Source: Acidobacteriota bacterium
Lineage (GTDB): Bacteria; Acidobacteriota; Vicinamibacteria; Vicinamibacterales; JAFNAJ01
Assembly: GCA_017860085.1 (NCBI GenBank)
Contig: JAFNAJ010000001.1
Coordinates: 1-37,501 of the forward strand
Length of the DNA: 37,501 bases
Direction of reading: 5' to 3'
Shown: in pieces, positions 15,101 through 23,437 of the stretch
Numbering within the stretch: the stretch's first letter is position 1
Layout: every line of letters begins with the position of its first letter
Notes under the pieces: generated by a model
The model's input: the letters and a program-made list of their open reading frames with translations, nothing else
What the model was told of the DNA's origin: nothing
Databases searched by the model: none
Made by a program: the position numbers and the translations under genes

Positions 15101-17358
15101 GGCCCACGACGCCGACGTTCTCTTCCCAGGCTTCCCGCATGCCCATACGAATGACGTTCCGACTCTCGCTCGCCATGGCGGTGGGCGCCCTCGTCCCGAC
15201 GGTGTTTGCCGCGACCCCCACGTTCTGGCAAGTCTCGACGCTCGCCGAGTTCCTGAAGGGAGACACGATCGAGCACGTCGCCGTCGACAGCGACGGACGG
15301 CTGATGCTCGGCCCGCGCAACGACGTGGTCTACGCGGGCACCACGCCGGCCATCTGGACCCTCGTCGACGACGGGCAGGGTGCGTTTCTGGCTGGAACCG
15401 GCAACGACGGCCAGGTCCTCAGGATCACCCTCGATGGTCAGGCGGCCGTGGCGTTCGATGCCAGCGAGGCCCAGGTACACGCAGTCGCAGCCGGCCCCGG
15501 ACAGGCCTTCCTCGCGGGCACGGCCCCGGACGGCAAGCTGTATCGTGTGGCGCCCGACGGGGCATCGTCGGTGCTCCACGATCCGCAGGACAAGTACATC
15601 TGGGCGGTCGTCGTGGCGCCCGACGGCACCGCCTATGTGGGCACCGGTGAGAAGGCCGCCGTCTACCGTGTGTCTCCCGCAGGCCAGGCCGCCGTGCTCT
15701 ACCGGCCAAAGGCGGCCAACGTGACCGCGTTGGCGCTCGATCCGCAAGGCAACCTGCTCGTCGGCACCGAGTCGCCCGGGCAAGTCGTTCGAGTCGACAG
15801 CCAAGGCCGGCCCTTCGTGCTGCTCGATTCGCCCTTCCGAGAGATCCACAGCTTGCGCATCGATGCACGCGGCCATGTGTACGCCGTCGCGCTCGATGGC
15901 GCCGAGGACGAAGCCAAGGCTGCGCCGGCTCCGGCTTCAAAGGCGCCCCCAGCCACTCCCGTACCAGTCGTGTCGACGCAAATCACGGTGACGTCGGTCG
16001 CGGGCGTCGGCGTCGACGCCGGCGTCGCCACCCCGTCGCCTTCCGCAGACCAGGCCGGTGGCAAACCGAAGGGTGCGGTGTACCGCATTGCCCCTGACGG
16101 CTTGTGGGACACTGTCTGGCAGTCGAACGACGACCTGCCCTACGACGCCTTCCCCCAAGGAGACGGCTCGCTGCTCATCGGCACGGGGGCCAAGGGCAAG
16201 ATCTTCCAAGTCATGGAGGGTTCGGCACGGGCGACGCTCGTCGCCCGCGCGTCGGCCCAGCAAGTCACCAGATTCGCGCGCGTCGCTGGCGGGGACGTGT
16301 GCTACGCCGTCTCCAACCCCGGCAAGGTGTTCCGGCTGTCGTCCAGTGTGGCGGCCCGCGGCGAATACCAATCTGACGTCCGCGATGCCGGCACCGTTGC
16401 GACCTGGGGCGCGGTGCGGTGGCACGGACGCACGCCACCGGGCACAGCGATCGAGATCTCGACGCGCTCGGGCAACACGAAACGCCCCGACGACAACTGG
16501 AGCGACTGGTCTGTTGCCTACGCGGACGCCGCGGGCTCGCAGATTGCGAGCCCCAAGGCACGCTACCTGCAATGGCGCGCCGTGCTCACTGGAAAAGGTG
16601 TCACGCCTGTGCTGACGTCGGTCACCGCGGCGTACCTGCCGCGCAACGCAAGACCGACCGTCGAAGCCATCACGGTCCACCCGCCAGGCACGGTGTTCTA
16701 CAAGCCCTATCCCACAGGTGAACAGGATCTTGCGGGATTCGACAGCGGGACATCCGACGGCTACCAGCCCGGTCGGCTCGGGGCAGCGGCTTCGTCGTCG
16801 ACGCCGCCGGCCCTCGGCCGCCGCACCTATGAGAAGGGTCTCCAGGCCTTTGCCTGGAAGGCCACCGACGAAGGGGACGACCGGCTGCTGTTCGACGTGT
16901 TCTACCGTCACGAGGGCGACGCGACGTGGCGGCCCTTGCGTCGCGGTCTCTGGGACCCGCTCTTCACGTGGGACACCACCTCGGTGCCCGACGGCACCTA
17001 CACGATCAAGGTGGTCGCCTCCGACGCACCGTCGAACGCCCCAGGGGCAGCGCTCGTCGGCGAATTGGAGAGCGTGGCGTTCGAGATCGACAACACGTCA
17101 CCGATCATCGAGCGCGGGGCGGCCACACCGTCCGGGGATCGGACCGTTGTCCGCTTCGTCGTGCGTGATGGGCATTCGGCCGTGCAGCGCGTCGAGTACT
17201 CGCTCGACGCGAATCGCTGGCGCCTGGTCTATCCGGTTGACGGCATTGCCGATTCGCGGGAAGAGGCCTTCGAGGTCGTGCTCGAAGGCGTGGCCAGCGC
17301 CATCGTGCGCGCGTCGGATTCGCTCGGGAACATCGCGACCGAGGTCGTTGGTCGCTGA
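15097..17358 (+). CDS. Secreted beta-propeller repeat protein
   Basis: A 753-residue protein with a signal peptide (LSLAMAVGALVPTVFAATP). Blade-like repeats such as AFLAGTGNDGQVLRITLDG, AFLAGTAPDGKLYRVAPDG and AYVGTGEKAAVYRVSPAG recur about every 40-50 residues through roughly residue 440, as in NHL or SMP-30-like propellers. An Ala/Pro-rich linker interrupts them near residues 270-315. The C-terminal 250 residues look like beta-sandwich modules (TYTIKVVASDAPSNAPG, FVVRDGHSAVQRVEYSLDANRW). TTG 15097 is preceded by GGAG and overlaps the stop of the S55-like gene; ATG 15139 is an alternative that keeps the signal peptide. The function is unknown. Coupling suggests that the two exported proteins act together. 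Confidence 0.75.
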   Translation: MRPTTPTFSSQASRMPIRMTFRLSLAMAVGALVPTVFAATPTFWQVSTLAEFLKGDTIEHVAVDSDGRLMLGPRNDVVYAGTTPAIWTLVDDGQGAFLAGTGNDGQVLRITLDGQAAVAFDASEAQVHAVAAGPGQAFLAGTAPDGKLYRVAPDGASSVLHDPQDKYIWAVVVAPDGTAYVGTGEKAAVYRVSPAGQAAVLYRPKAANVTALALDPQGNLLVGTESPGQVVRVDSQGRPFVLLDSPFREIHSLRIDARGHVYAVALDGAEDEAKAAPAPASKAPPATPVPVVSTQITVTSVAGVGVDAGVATPSPSADQAGGKPKGAVYRIAPDGLWDTVWQSNDDLPYDAFPQGDGSLLIGTGAKGKIFQVMEGSARATLVARASAQQVTRFARVAGGDVCYAVSNPGKVFRLSSSVAARGEYQSDVRDAGTVATWGAVRWHGRTPPGTAIEISTRSGNTKRPDDNWSDWSVAYADAAGSQIASPKARYLQWRAVLTGKGVTPVLTSVTAAYLPRNARPTVEAITVHPPGTVFYKPYPTGEQDLAGFDSGTSDGYQPGRLGAAASSSTPPALGRRTYEKGLQAFAWKATDEGDDRLLFDVFYRHEGDATWRPLRRGLWDPLFTWDTTSVPDGTYTIKVVASDAPSNAPGAALVGELESVAFEIDNTSPIIERGAATPSGDRTVVRFVVRDGHSAVQRVEYSLDANRWRLVYPVDGIADSREEAFEVVLEGVASAIVRASDSLGNIATEVVGR

Positions 17359-17363
17359 GGACG

Positions 17364-18119
17364 TCAGCTGATCGTCTTGCCGCGGACCGTGGTGTGGGTC
17401 ACCACCCACACCATGTTCACGGCCACCGGTGCGCCGGCGAACGAAGCAGGGCTGAAGCGCGCCTCCGACACGGCGCGCACGAGACGCGACACGGTCTCGT
17501 GGTCGCCCGCCGAGGCCCTCAGCACAGACGGTCGTACCACCAGCCCCTCTCTCGTGACGACGGCGGCCAATGCAAAGACCACGTCGTCGTCGGTCGAAGA
17601 CGACTCCTCGACCAGGGCCGATACCGCCGGCTCGCGCACCACGCGGGGCGGGACCATGCGCTCGTCGATGCTCACCGGGTAGAGGTTCGAACCCGGCGCT
17701 GCCAGCGCGGCCAGGATGCCGGCCAAGGAGTCTGCCCGCACCTGCGGCGCCAAGTAGCCGACGCCGACGAGCAGCGCAGCGCACAGGCCCGTTGCGGCGG
17801 TCGCGGCCAGCGCAGCCCACACCAGGTGCATGTCCTCGAACGCCCGACTCATTCGCACTCTGACCGACTGCTCGCGTTCGGCTTCTGCCCGGGCCACGGT
17901 GGCCTGGCCGGCGCGTGCGATCTCGTCGAGCGGCAGTGGCAGGCCCGTCGCGGCCCGCCTGATCACCTGCCCCAGTCGCTGCAGCCGTTCCACCTCCCGA
18001 GCGCACCCCTTGCAGCGCTCGAGGTGCGTCTCAACGGCACACATCTCCTGGACCGTGAGTTCGCGGTCGCAGAACCCGGACAGGTGGCGTCTGAGGCGGG
18101 CGCAGGTCAGGCGCGTCAT
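17364..18119 (-). CDS. Membrane anti-sigma factor with TonB-C-like periplasmic domain
   Basis: A 251-residue protein. Residues 1-45 form a zinc-binding anti-sigma domain with His32, Cys36 and Cys39 in the HxxxCxxC pattern. A single membrane helix follows at about 99-123 (LVWAALAATAATGLCAALLV). The exported tail (about 180-251) reads ALAAVVTREGLVV, then SRLVRAVSEARFSPASFAG and APVAVNMVWVV. This matches the TonB C-terminal fold pattern, an AV..ARF.PA..G.PV motif followed by a beta strand. Its ATG overlaps the sigma-factor stop (ATGA), the standard arrangement for a sigma/anti-sigma pair. It would hold the ECF sigma factor at the membrane until a periplasmic signal arrives. The TonB-like resemblance is by eye. 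Confidence 0.85.
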   Translation of the reverse strand: MTRLTCARLRRHLSGFCDRELTVQEMCAVETHLERCKGCAREVERLQRLGQVIRRAATGLPLPLDEIARAGQATVARAEAEREQSVRVRMSRAFEDMHLVWAALAATAATGLCAALLVGVGYLAPQVRADSLAGILAALAAPGSNLYPVSIDERMVPPRVVREPAVSALVEESSSTDDDVVFALAAVVTREGLVVRPSVLRASAGDHETVSRLVRAVSEARFSPASFAGAPVAVNMVWVVTHTTVRGKTIS

Positions 18120-18733
18120 AGGTCCACCAGTTGGGCGCGCAAGGCTTCCCGCGCGCGAGCCAGGCGAGACTTCACCGTTCCCCCCGCCACGCCCAGTGAA
18201 AACGCGATCTCCTCATAGCTCAGACCATCGATCTCGCGAAGCACGATCGCCGTGCGCTGCTCGAACGGCAGCTGCTCGAGCGCCCGCCAGACGCGGTCGG
18301 CAGTCTCCTTCTGGTCGAGAAGCCTGTCTGGGGCCGGACCGGCGTCTCGAAACGCCCGTTCACCGCGTGCGCGAACGTGCTCGTCGAGCGACACCTGGTC
18401 GCCCTGCCGGCGACGACGCCACCAGCGCTGCCGGTTCCACGCCTGGTTGACGACGATCCGATAAATCCAGGTCCGGAGACTCGACTGGCCCTTGAAGGTG
18501 CCGAGTGTCCGGAAGACGCGCAGGAAGACCTCCTGCGATACGTCGAGCGCCTCGTTGTGATCGCCCAGCAGGTGAAGCGCCAGTTGATACACCATGCGCT
18601 GGTGCTGCTCGACGAGATCGCTGCACGCCACCTCGTCGCCGGCTGAACAGCGGGCGATGAGTGCGGCCTCGCCGGTCTCGACCCCGGTCCAGGCAAGTGC
18701 GGCTGCGGGTTTGGCGGACATCCTTTCGGCCAC
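18116..18733 (-). CDS. ECF RNA polymerase sigma factor (RpoE-like)
   Basis: A 205-residue sigma70-family ECF factor. Region 2 is visible in LGDHNEALDVSQEVFLRVF and SSLRTWIYRIVVNQAWNR, and region 4 in LPFEQRTAIVLREIDGLSYE followed by SLGVAGGTVKSRLARARE with its helix-turn-helix. GTG 18733 has GGAGA upstream at good spacing; ATG 18721 is a possible later start. It is co-transcribed with the overlapping anti-sigma gene. A GGAAC/TCTAA-type promoter in front suggests autoregulation. Confidence 0.95.
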   Translation of the reverse strand: MAERMSAKPAAALAWTGVETGEAALIARCSAGDEVACSDLVEQHQRMVYQLALHLLGDHNEALDVSQEVFLRVFRTLGTFKGQSSLRTWIYRIVVNQAWNRQRWWRRRRQGDQVSLDEHVRARGERAFRDAGPAPDRLLDQKETADRVWRALEQLPFEQRTAIVLREIDGLSYEEIAFSLGVAGGTVKSRLARAREALRAQLVDL

Positions 18734-18766
18734 CAGGCGCTCTCCGGCTAGAATACCGACGATAGA

Positions 18767-18795
18767 TTAGAACCCGCAAGAGGCCCGGTTGTTCC
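18767..18795 (-). promoter_or_regulatory. Predicted ECF (RpoE-type) promoter of the sigma/anti-sigma operon
   Basis: On the minus strand GGAACAA (18795-18789) and TTCTAA (18772-18767) are 16 nt apart, resembling the known RpoE promoter form GGAACTT - TCTAA/GTCTAA. Transcription would start about 24 nt before GTG 18733. A weaker housekeeping alternative is TTGCGG with TATTCT downstream. Confidence 0.5.
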
Positions 18796-18807
18796 GGGTC
18801 ACCAGCC

Positions 18808-20229
18808 ATGCGCCGCCTGCTGCTCGTCCTGCCCGTCGCCGCCGTGGCCGCCCTGCTCGCGTTCGCCTACGCCTCGTTCACCGCCGAGCGCCGGTACTAC
18901 GACCTGGTCCGCCAGGGAGAGGACGCGCTCGCGCGCTCGAAGTCCTCGGAGGCCGTCGAGGCCTTCAGCGGGGCGATCGCGATCCGCTCCGACCGCATGC
19001 TGGCGTGGTTCAAGCGGGGCGAGACCTACCGGGCGCGAGGTGAACTGGATGCGGCGCTGCGCGACCTGCGACAGGCGGTCGAAATCGACCCCTCGGTCCT
19101 CCCCGCGCTCGAGATGCTGGGCGACGTGCAGTACGACATGGGGAGGTACGACCGGGCGGCCGAGCGGTACGAGGCCTTTCTGGGAGTCGACGACCGGTCG
19201 GACACCGTGCTCTACAAGCTGGCGCTTGCCAGGTTCGCCGAAGGCCAGCTCGAGGCCGCCACGAAGGCCCTGCAGCGCGCGGTCGTCTTGCGCCCGCGGT
19301 TTGCCGAGGCGTACTGCTTCCTGGGTATCTGCCTGCGGGCCGCAGACAATCGCGCGGACGCGCTGGCGGCCCTGAACCGGGCCGCCGAGCTCGCCCCGGC
19401 TCTGCTGGCTGCCCGGGAGGAGCTGGCGTCGCTCGAGGCCGAGCTGGGACGACCCCAGGCGGAGCAACGCCACCTCGAAGCCCTCGTCGCCCTGGACCCC
19501 GACCGTCCCGACCGGTACACCGCGCTGGCGCTGGCGTACGCGCGCGCCGGGCGCACCGACGTCGCCGTCACGACGCTGGCCCGTGCGACCGAGCGCATGC
19601 CGGACCGACCGGAACTGCTCACCGCGCTGGCCAGGGTCTGGCTGATGGTGGGCGAGCGGGGCCCCGACCGGGTCGCCCTCGACAAAGCCATCGAGGCCTC
19701 GGCGCGCGTCGTCGACCAGAGTCCCACCAGTGAGACCATGGCGCTGCTGGGCCGGTCGCTGCTGTTGGCTGGCAAGACGGGCCAGGCCCTGCCCTGGCTG
19801 CAGCGCGCCGCCACTCGGCACCCGGTCGACCCGCTGGCATTGCCGAGCCTGGCCGATGCGGCCGAGCGGTTGGGGCGAGTTGCCGAGGCGCGTGACGCCC
19901 TCGTCAAACACGCCACGCTCGATGGCGACCGCGCCCCGGGTGCCCTGACCGCTCAGCGAGCGGTGCGCATCGCCCGACTGTGCGACCGGCTCGACGACGC
20001 GACTGGCGCAGCGCATTGGCTCGAGCGTGCGATCGCGGCATCGCCCGGCGAGCCAGAGTACCCCGCCCAGCTGGCCCGCGTTCAGTGGGGCGCCGGCTTG
20101 ACCGAGGAGGCGCTTGTCACGATCGGGCGCGCTCGGCAGCGTTTTCCAGCCGACCAGACGCTGCTCGACCTCGAGCGCCGGTTCCAAGCCTCCCCGCGCC
20201 CCAGACGTCGCGCAGCTCGCGCAACTTAG
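18808..20229 (+). CDS. Membrane-anchored TPR-repeat protein
   Basis: A 473-residue protein. Residues 3-22 (RLLLVLPVAAVAALLAFAYA) are a signal anchor or uncleaved signal. Almost all the rest consists of tetratricopeptide-type helix pairs, for example RGETYRARGELDAALRDLRQ, LGDVQYDMGRYDRAAERYEA, LYKLALARFAEGQLEAATKA and ALAYARAGRTDVAVTTLARA. Such repeats bind other proteins; no catalytic domain is present. The Arg-rich end (RPRRRAARAT) is unusual. It is divergent from the ECF sigma gene, and its 5' leader contains the palindrome CCCGG-ttgtt-CCGGG (18784-18798). No clear Shine-Dalgarno is seen. The partner is unknown. Confidence 0.8.
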   Translation: MRRLLLVLPVAAVAALLAFAYASFTAERRYYDLVRQGEDALARSKSSEAVEAFSGAIAIRSDRMLAWFKRGETYRARGELDAALRDLRQAVEIDPSVLPALEMLGDVQYDMGRYDRAAERYEAFLGVDDRSDTVLYKLALARFAEGQLEAATKALQRAVVLRPRFAEAYCFLGICLRAADNRADALAALNRAAELAPALLAAREELASLEAELGRPQAEQRHLEALVALDPDRPDRYTALALAYARAGRTDVAVTTLARATERMPDRPELLTALARVWLMVGERGPDRVALDKAIEASARVVDQSPTSETMALLGRSLLLAGKTGQALPWLQRAATRHPVDPLALPSLADAAERLGRVAEARDALVKHATLDGDRAPGALTAQRAVRIARLCDRLDDATGAAHWLERAIAASPGEPEYPAQLARVQWGAGLTEEALVTIGRARQRFPADQTLLDLERRFQASPRPRRRAARAT

Positions 20230-20239
20230 GCACAGGCTT

Positions 20240-23200
20240 TCAGCCTTCGGCCGTCGGCTCCTTGCTGTCGGCGCTCAGCCCTCGCTCGGGCAGGCCCAGG
20301 CGCGAGATCAGCTTCGAGAGCCCCTGCCGGCTGATGCCCAGTTCCCTGGCGGTGGACCCGCGGTGTCCCTGGTTGCGCAGCAGCGCATCGCGCACGAAGC
20401 CTGCCTCAAATGATCGTCGCGCGGCATCGAGACGGGCCGGCCCGCCCGCGCGCGGCGCTCCGAGCGTCCGGAGTGACGCCGGGAGCATGCCGGCGGCGAC
20501 GCGGCCTCGGCGCGGGGCCGAGACCGCGAGCAAGGCCATCACGTTCTGCAGTTCTCGCACGTTGCCCGGCCAGTGGTACCGCTCGAGGGCGCTCAGTGTG
20601 TCAGGGTCGAGCGTCGCCTTGCTGCCCGCCCGTGCCGCAGCGTCCCGCCAGAAATGCGCGGCCAGGAGGGCGATGTCTTCGCGTCGTTCCCGAAGCGGGG
20701 GAAGGGCAAGGCGTACCACGTCGAGCCGATAGCGCAGGTCATCGCGGAACCGCCCCAGCCCGACTTCGCGCGACAGCGAGCGGTTCGTGGCCGCCACGAT
20801 GCGGACGTCGACGCGTCGTGCCACGTTCTCGCCGACGCGGCGCACCTCGCCTTCCTGCAGCACCCGGAGCAACTTGGCCTGCGCACGAGGTGACAGCTCG
20901 GTCACCTCGTCCAGGAAGAGCGTGCCGCCATCGGCCTCCTCGAACACGCCGGCCCGCTCGCTGATTGCGCCCGTGAATGCGCCGCGCGTGTGGCCAAAGA
21001 GCTCCGCCTCGAGCAGATCGTCGGTGATGGCTGCGCAGTTGATCGCGCAGAACCGCCGGTGCCGCCTCGAGCCGGCTCGATGGAGTGCCCGAGCCACCAG
21101 TTCCTTCCCGCTCCCGCTTTCCCCCTCGATGAGCACTGGAAACGGCACCTGCGCCGCCTGCCGCACGCGCTGTCGCAGGTCTTCGATCACCCCGCTTCCA
21201 CCGACGATGTCGAGGTCGTCTGCCTGGGCGGCCGACGGCAGGGCACGTCGGTCGAGCACGCTGCGCACCGCTGGCGCCGCCGCTGCTGCAGCGGTGGTCA
21301 GCACCGCGAGCACGCGGCTGGGATCTGGCCGGTCGTCGAGGCACCAGCGTGCGCAGAGCGCCGCAATGGGAAGACCTCCATAGCGAACGGCCGTGGCCGT
21401 CTCCACGCCAGCGTCCACCTCGAATGGCGGGATCGACGACCCCGTGCTGACGGCGCGCTCTGCCAGCGAGAAGGCCACGCGGTTTGTCGCGCTGGCGCGG
21501 GCCAGGGGCGTTCCATCCTCCGCATCGAAGCCCACCGCAACGGCACCCAGGCGCGACCGCAGCAGCGCGCAGATTCTCCCAAGCGCGTCCCGCTCGTCAT
21601 CCGCGGCCTGGCAGATCTGCAGGACGTCGACCACCTCGTCCACCACCTCGAACCTCCTCCCTGCCCGCCACGCGACCGACGACGGCGCGCCCATGTCGTG
21701 GGTCAGCCGCGCCCGTCCGATTTGCCGGCGCGGCGCCGCGCCAGCTTCGGCCAGCGCTTGGTCGACCTGGACGCGGACCAGCGGCGGCAGTCGCGTGCGG
21801 TGTCGCATCAACCATCGGGCTGCCGCCCGTGCCTCGCGGGCCGGGCCACGCTGCAGCCGTGCGCCCACGAGTGCAGCCCTGATCGTCGCCGCGGCCACCA
21901 GGCTGTGCGCGCGGTCGGCGGCATCCGTTCCCTCTCGGGCTGCGCGGACCATGCCTTCGACGTCGGCCAGTGCCGCGTGCACGCGCAACCTGGCAGTCAA
22001 GAGCCAGGCTCTGGCAAGTGGATCGCCCCAGGGACGCGCGTGCCAGGCGTCGCGCACAGCCTCGTGCGCGCTGCGAATATCGCCACGGGTCAGTGCCACA
22101 CGCACCCGCAGAGCCCACCACTGCGCCGCGACGAGATCGTCCGTGCCGGGTGCCATGTCGACGAGGTCGAGCACCTCAACCGCACGGTGGATCTCACCCT
22201 GCCACGCACAGCATCGCGCCAGCATCACCCCGCAACCCGGGTGCCCGCGCCCATGCGCTGCCACAGAGGCGGCCCATGCACCCTCCAGCACGTCGCGCGC
22301 CGCCGCAAACTGCCCAAGGTCGGTGCGGAGGCACCCAGTTGCTGCCGCCACCTCGAAGGCGATGTCTGGCGTCCGTGCGGACGACAGGGCGAGGGTGACG
22401 TGCGCCACGGCCGACAACGCGTCGCGCGACCGCCCCTGTTGCCGCAGCCGACCGGCGAGCGCCAACGCCGCGTCGATGCTCGCCTCGGCAGCGTCACGAT
22501 CGTGAGCCAGGTACGCACGTCGTCTGAGCGCACGCTCGCAGGCGGCGAAGCGCCGGCGCGCAAGCAGTTGGGCGACCGGCGTCCGGCAGTCGCCAGCAGC
22601 CCACGCGACGGGGCTCACGGCAGGCGCGTCCCGAAGACTCGGAGACTCTGCGAGCGGCGCTGCGCCGGCACCGGCGGCCGACACGCGCACGATCGCCGCG
22701 GCGCGTGCGGGCGAACAGGCAACGAGCACGGCGCCACCCGCCAGCCCGCCCGTTCCCTCGTCTGCGGGACCGCCATCAGTGGCCAGCACCACGACTGATC
22801 GTCCTCGCCACTCGCGCAAGACGGTCCAGTGCGATGCGACGACATTCGCGTTGAGCACCGCGAGTCCTCGTTCGCGCGCCTCGAGCGCCACGCGCTCCAC
22901 GAATCCAATCGCGGCATCGGCTGGTACACTCAGGTGCACGGCACGAGCCCGCGCCGGTTCGACGGCGTCGAGCACTTCGGTCAGCCGGCGAAGCGCGTCG
23001 GCACCCGCCGCCGTACCGCACCAGGCGTCTCCACGCTCACCGACTTGCCTCGCGCGTCGCACGGTAAACGGCCGTCCATCAGGGTGTCTGCCCTCGGTGA
23101 CCACGACCGCCGCCTCGCCGCGCAGCCAACCGTCGTCTCGCTCGCGTGACAGGCTGACCGGGGTCGACTCGCCGATGGGTCCGTGGCTCCACGAGACGTC

Positions 23201-23305
23201 GACCGGCAGACCGGTGGCCAGGTCGCGCCAACGTCCGCCGACCTGGCGCGCGAATCGATCGTCCAGGTGTTCGAGCGCACCACGACGCAGGGCCGTCCGG
23301 GCCAT
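20240..23305 (-). CDS. Sigma54-dependent transcriptional activator with TPR-like sensor region
   Basis: A 1021-residue enhancer-binding protein. The AAA+ core has Walker A GESGSGKE at 728-735, an intact sigma54-contacting GAFTGA loop at 775-780, Walker B GGTLFLDE at 793-800 and WPGNVRELQN at 912-921. A Fis-type helix-turn-helix ends it (GSTARELGISRQGLSKLISR, 983-1002). Residues 555-690 resemble a GAF domain. Residues 250-525 are Ala/Arg-rich helical pairs of TPR type. The first 240 residues are unassigned. There is no receiver domain, so control is probably by ligand or protein contact, not phosphorylation. It stands alone, convergent with the TPR gene (10-bp gap) and divergent from aroC. Its targets are unknown. 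Confidence 0.88.
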   Translation of the reverse strand: MARTALRRGALEHLDDRFARQVGGRWRDLATGLPVDVSWSHGPIGESTPVSLSRERDDGWLRGEAAVVVTEGRHPDGRPFTVRRARQVGERGDAWCGTAAGADALRRLTEVLDAVEPARARAVHLSVPADAAIGFVERVALEARERGLAVLNANVVASHWTVLREWRGRSVVVLATDGGPADEGTGGLAGGAVLVACSPARAAAIVRVSAAGAGAAPLAESPSLRDAPAVSPVAWAAGDCRTPVAQLLARRRFAACERALRRRAYLAHDRDAAEASIDAALALAGRLRQQGRSRDALSAVAHVTLALSSARTPDIAFEVAAATGCLRTDLGQFAAARDVLEGAWAASVAAHGRGHPGCGVMLARCCAWQGEIHRAVEVLDLVDMAPGTDDLVAAQWWALRVRVALTRGDIRSAHEAVRDAWHARPWGDPLARAWLLTARLRVHAALADVEGMVRAAREGTDAADRAHSLVAAATIRAALVGARLQRGPAREARAAARWLMRHRTRLPPLVRVQVDQALAEAGAAPRRQIGRARLTHDMGAPSSVAWRAGRRFEVVDEVVDVLQICQAADDERDALGRICALLRSRLGAVAVGFDAEDGTPLARASATNRVAFSLAERAVSTGSSIPPFEVDAGVETATAVRYGGLPIAALCARWCLDDRPDPSRVLAVLTTAAAAAAPAVRSVLDRRALPSAAQADDLDIVGGSGVIEDLRQRVRQAAQVPFPVLIEGESGSGKELVARALHRAGSRRHRRFCAINCAAITDDLLEAELFGHTRGAFTGAISERAGVFEEADGGTLFLDEVTELSPRAQAKLLRVLQEGEVRRVGENVARRVDVRIVAATNRSLSREVGLGRFRDDLRYRLDVVRLALPPLRERREDIALLAAHFWRDAAARAGSKATLDPDTLSALERYHWPGNVRELQNVMALLAVSAPRRGRVAAGMLPASLRTLGAPRAGGPARLDAARRSFEAGFVRDALLRNQGHRGSTARELGISRQGLSKLISRLGLPERGLSADSKEPTAEG

Positions 23306-23422
23306 GCGTCACGTCGAGCAAGAAACGCGCCCGCCCGATCGCAGCAGGATCACGCGCGGAGACGGCGCCGACAGGCCCGCGTCACCGCGAGCCGCAGCCC
23401 AGGGGAACGCAGAAACTTCGTG

Positions 23423-23428
23423 TACAAT
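23423..23428 (+). promoter_or_regulatory. Likely -10 box of aroC (leaderless type)
   Basis: TACAAT ends 9 nt before ATG 23438, so transcription would begin at or next to the start codon. No good -35 box is visible at 17 nt, and no Shine-Dalgarno precedes the ATG. Confidence 0.45.
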
Positions 23429-23437
23429 CCGGCCTCG

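Noticed and set aside
14209..15876. 555-codon minus-strand frame opposite the S55 and propeller genes
   Set aside because: Low-complexity Arg/Ser/Ala composition and no motif; the plus-strand genes have signal peptides and a promoter.
18734..18780. Housekeeping promoter TTGCGG-18-TATTCT for the sigma operon
   Set aside because: Kept only as an alternative; the ECF-type GGAACAA-16-TTCTAA fits an autoregulated ECF operon better.
18799..20187. Minus-strand frame opposite the TPR gene
   Set aside because: Complement of a repetitive, GC-rich TPR gene; no domain visible and no ribosome-binding site.
20990..22798. 602-codon plus-strand frame opposite the sigma54 activator
   Set aside because: No domain; the opposite strand has AAA+ motifs in perfect order.
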